From Microbacterium dextranolyticum (GTDB lineage: Bacteria; Actinomycetota; Actinomycetes; Actinomycetales; Microbacteriaceae): a stretch of 64,000 nucleotides of DNA. The translations under genes and the position numbers were made by a program. The stretch lies in assembly GCF_016907295.1 (NCBI RefSeq), contig NZ_JAFBBR010000001.1, positions 1,178,001-1,242,000 on the forward strand, in the 5' to 3' direction. The notes beneath the pieces were generated by a model. It had not been told where the DNA came from. It did no database searches and saw only the letters and a program-made list of their open reading frames with translations. Every line of letters begins with the position of its first letter. Positions within the stretch are counted from its first letter, which is position 1. This document shows, one piece after another, positions 62,074-64,000 of this stretch.

Positions 62074-63774
62074 ATGACCGACCTCTCGACCCGGCCGTGG
62101 CTCGCCTCGTATGCGGACGGGGTGCCCTCCGACATCGCACCGGTCGACCAGACCCTCGCCGACATGCTCGACGACGCGGTGATTCGCTACCCGAAGCGCC
62201 CCGCCCTGGAGTTCTTCGGTGCCGTCACCAGCTACGGCCGGCTCGGCGAGGAGGTGGCCCGCGCTGCGGAGGGGCTCCGCCGACTCGGCGTGCGGCACGG
62301 CGACCGGGTCGCGCTGATCCTGCCGAACTGTCCGCAGCACGTGGTGGCGTTCTACGCCGTCCAGCGCCTCGGCGCGATCGTCGTCGAGCACAATCCCCGG
62401 TACACGCCGCCCGAGCTCCGGCATCTGTTCGAGGTGCACCATGCCCGCGTGGCCGTGGTCTGGGATGCGGTCGCCGACACGATCGCGGAGTTCCCCTCCG
62501 ACATCCGTCCGGATCACATCGTGGCCGTGACGATGACCGATGCGATGCCGCGCACGACACGTGCCCTGTTGCGGCTGCCGCTGCCGAAGGCGCGTGCATC
62601 GCGCGCCGCTCTGACGACACGCCCCACGGCCAAAGGCATCGTGTCGTGGCCGACGCTCATCGGTGGGCGCCGGGTCTCCCGACGTGTGGAGCGACCGGTC
62701 CTCGACGACATCGCCGTGCTGCAGTTCACGAGCGGAACCACCGGTCGACCCAAAGCCGCTGTTCTCACGCATCGCAACCTCCGCTCCAACGCGGCACAGT
62801 CCGAGGCATGGGTGCCGGACCTTCGCCGGGGCGAGGAGGTCTTCTACGGCGTCCTCCCGCTCTTCCACGCCTACGGATTGACGCTGTGCCTGACCACCGC
62901 GATCTCGATCGGGGCGCGGATCGTGCTGTTTCCGACCTTCGATGTGGGACTCACTCTCACGGCGATGCGGCGCACACCGCCCACGTTCCTCCCCGCGGTG
63001 CCGCCGATCTACGACGCGCTCGCGCGGGCGACCGCCCGAGCCGGTATCGACCTCACGAGCCTGCGCAACGCGATCTCAGGCGCGATGTCTCTGCCCGAGG
63101 CGACGGTGGAGCGCTGGGAGCAGGCGACCGGAGGCATCCTCGTGGAGGGCTACGGCATGACCGAGTCCTCGCCGATCAGCATCGGCAACCCGATGGGGCC
63201 GCTGCGTCGACCGGGGACGGTGGGCGTGCCGTTCCCGAGCACCGAGATCCGCATCGTCGATCCGGACGACCCGTCGCTCGATCGGATGCCCGGTGAGGCG
63301 GGCGAACTCCTCGTTCGCGGCCCGCAGGTGTTCCGCGGGTACTGGAACCAGCCCGACGAGACAGCGCGCACCCTGCTGGCGGGAGGATGGCTGCGCACCG
63401 GCGACATCGTCGTCGCGGATGCCGACGGCTTCGTCACGGTCGTCGATCGGCTGAAGGAGCTGATCATCACGGGTGGTTTCAACATCAGCCCGAGCGAGGT
63501 CGAGAACGCACTGCTGCTCGACCCCGACGTGGTCGACGCCGCGGTCGTGGGGATACCTCGCCCGGACGGGAGCGAGGCGGTCACCGCCGCCGTCGTGCTG
63601 AGCGAGGGGGCGACGTTCTCCGCGGACCGTCTGCGCGAGCACGCGCGACAGCACCTGACGGGCTACAAGGTGCCGCGCTCGTTCGAGCAGTTCGACGTGC
63701 TGCCGCGCTCCCTCGTCGGCAAGGTGGTTCGCCGCGAGGTGCGCGAAGAGATCGTCCGCCGTCGTCAGGCGTGA
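62074..63774 (+). CDS. Acyl-CoA ligase (long-chain fatty acid type)
   Basis: The 566-residue ANL-superfamily enzyme has the AMP motif LQFTSGTTGRPKAAVLTHRN, VEGYGMTESSPI, GWLRTGDIVVADADGFVTVVDRLKELIITGGFNISPSEVE, and the C-terminal catalytic Lys region GKVVRREVREE. It resembles FadD-type ligases of beta-oxidation more than the larger FadD15 type at 32110. No beta-oxidation genes are nearby. The substrate is inferred from the family. Confidence 0.92.
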   Translation: MTDLSTRPWLASYADGVPSDIAPVDQTLADMLDDAVIRYPKRPALEFFGAVTSYGRLGEEVARAAEGLRRLGVRHGDRVALILPNCPQHVVAFYAVQRLGAIVVEHNPRYTPPELRHLFEVHHARVAVVWDAVADTIAEFPSDIRPDHIVAVTMTDAMPRTTRALLRLPLPKARASRAALTTRPTAKGIVSWPTLIGGRRVSRRVERPVLDDIAVLQFTSGTTGRPKAAVLTHRNLRSNAAQSEAWVPDLRRGEEVFYGVLPLFHAYGLTLCLTTAISIGARIVLFPTFDVGLTLTAMRRTPPTFLPAVPPIYDALARATARAGIDLTSLRNAISGAMSLPEATVERWEQATGGILVEGYGMTESSPISIGNPMGPLRRPGTVGVPFPSTEIRIVDPDDPSLDRMPGEAGELLVRGPQVFRGYWNQPDETARTLLAGGWLRTGDIVVADADGFVTVVDRLKELIITGGFNISPSEVENALLLDPDVVDAAVVGIPRPDGSEAVTAAVVLSEGATFSADRLREHARQHLTGYKVPRSFEQFDVLPRSLVGKVVRREVREEIVRRRQA

Positions 63775-63895
63775 CAGCGCTGCGATACGGTGCCGCCCGT
63801 TCCCGGCGAGGCCATTCGGCATCGCTAGGATGTGGCCGCGGGCGACCGGCGAGACAGATCGGATCGCGGGTCGCGCCATCGACCGGGGGAGAACC

Positions 63896-64000
63896 ATGCG
63901 CCACGACGCTGTGGGGCGGCGTGCCGCCCTGCTCGCGCTCGGCGCCGTCGGGCTGACCGCGCTCTCGGCGTGCGCAGCCCGCCCCTCCCGTGCACCGCGC
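63896..64000 (+). CDS. N-terminus of a lipoprotein (partial)
   Basis: The first 35 codons are present. They encode a signal peptide with two Arg (GRRAALLALGAVGLTALSAC) ending in the lipobox LSAC with Cys at residue 25, then a Pro/Arg/Ser tail. GGGGGAG lies 5 nt before the ATG. The paired Arg could allow Tat export. The rest lies outside the window, so no function can be given. Confidence 0.8.
   Translation, partial: MRHDAVGRRAALLALGAVGLTALSACAARPSRAPR

Overview
The window looks like a chromosomal segment of a high-GC Gram-positive actinobacterium, most likely of the family Microbacteriaceae and plausibly genus Microbacterium. The basis is very high GC, frequent GTG starts, and actinobacterial gene neighbourhoods: garA-ftsR-merR, a PknL-type kinase next to an Rv2175c-like protein, and a division and cell-wall (dcw) cluster ending in sepF-yggT-divIVA. 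The genus is an inference from the whole picture, not from a marker gene. I see no rRNA, tRNA, CRISPR array, insertion sequence, phage or plasmid gene.

Layout. 1-9.4 kb: an edge gene with a palindromic operator, a secreted phosphoesterase, the iron-uptake pair efeO-efeB without its permease, a membrane glycosyltransferase, nrdI, and a cation/proton antiporter. 9.4-12.6 kb: a full-length bifunctional aldehyde-alcohol dehydrogenase (adhE) behind a GntR/FadR-type palindrome that sits between its -35 and -10 boxes. 12.7-20.2 kb: an L,D-transpeptidase, a prepilin peptidase, a YihY membrane protein, glycogen phosphorylase, a glutamine amidotransferase and a CYTH protein, ending in a perfect 50-bp palindrome. 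20.2-25.3 kb: lipoamide dehydrogenase, a copper locus (CopC facing a protein rich in Met and Cys), and garA-ftsR-merR. 25.3-32.1 kb: pyruvate carboxylase between two ParA-type ATPases, then peptide deformylase. 32.1-42.4 kb: two lipid genes (acyl-CoA ligase and acyltransferase) around a ROK glucokinase, class II DAHP synthase, a DUF559 nuclease-like gene bracketed by palindromic repeats, the PknL/Rv2175c pair, a prenyl synthase and a DUF3040 protein.

42.5-62.0 kb: the dcw cluster mraZ-rsmH-ftsL-ftsI-murF-mraY-murD-ftsW-murG, an inverted GntR plus membrane-protein pair, murC-ftsQ-ftsZ-yggS-sepF-yggT-divIVA-lspA-rluD. Most genes overlap or nearly touch, so the cluster is probably read as a few long transcripts. 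murE is absent. The regulators FtsR and GarA and the PASTA kinase encoded earlier in the window belong to families that control this division machinery or central metabolism. The window closes with a second acyl-CoA ligase and the start of a lipoprotein.

Four signals cross gene boundaries: two families of intergenic palindromic repeats (two and four copies), a set of about a dozen genes whose -10 box lies 6-9 nt before the start codon (leaderless mRNAs), and a strongly over-represented heptamer GGATGCC/GGCATCC.
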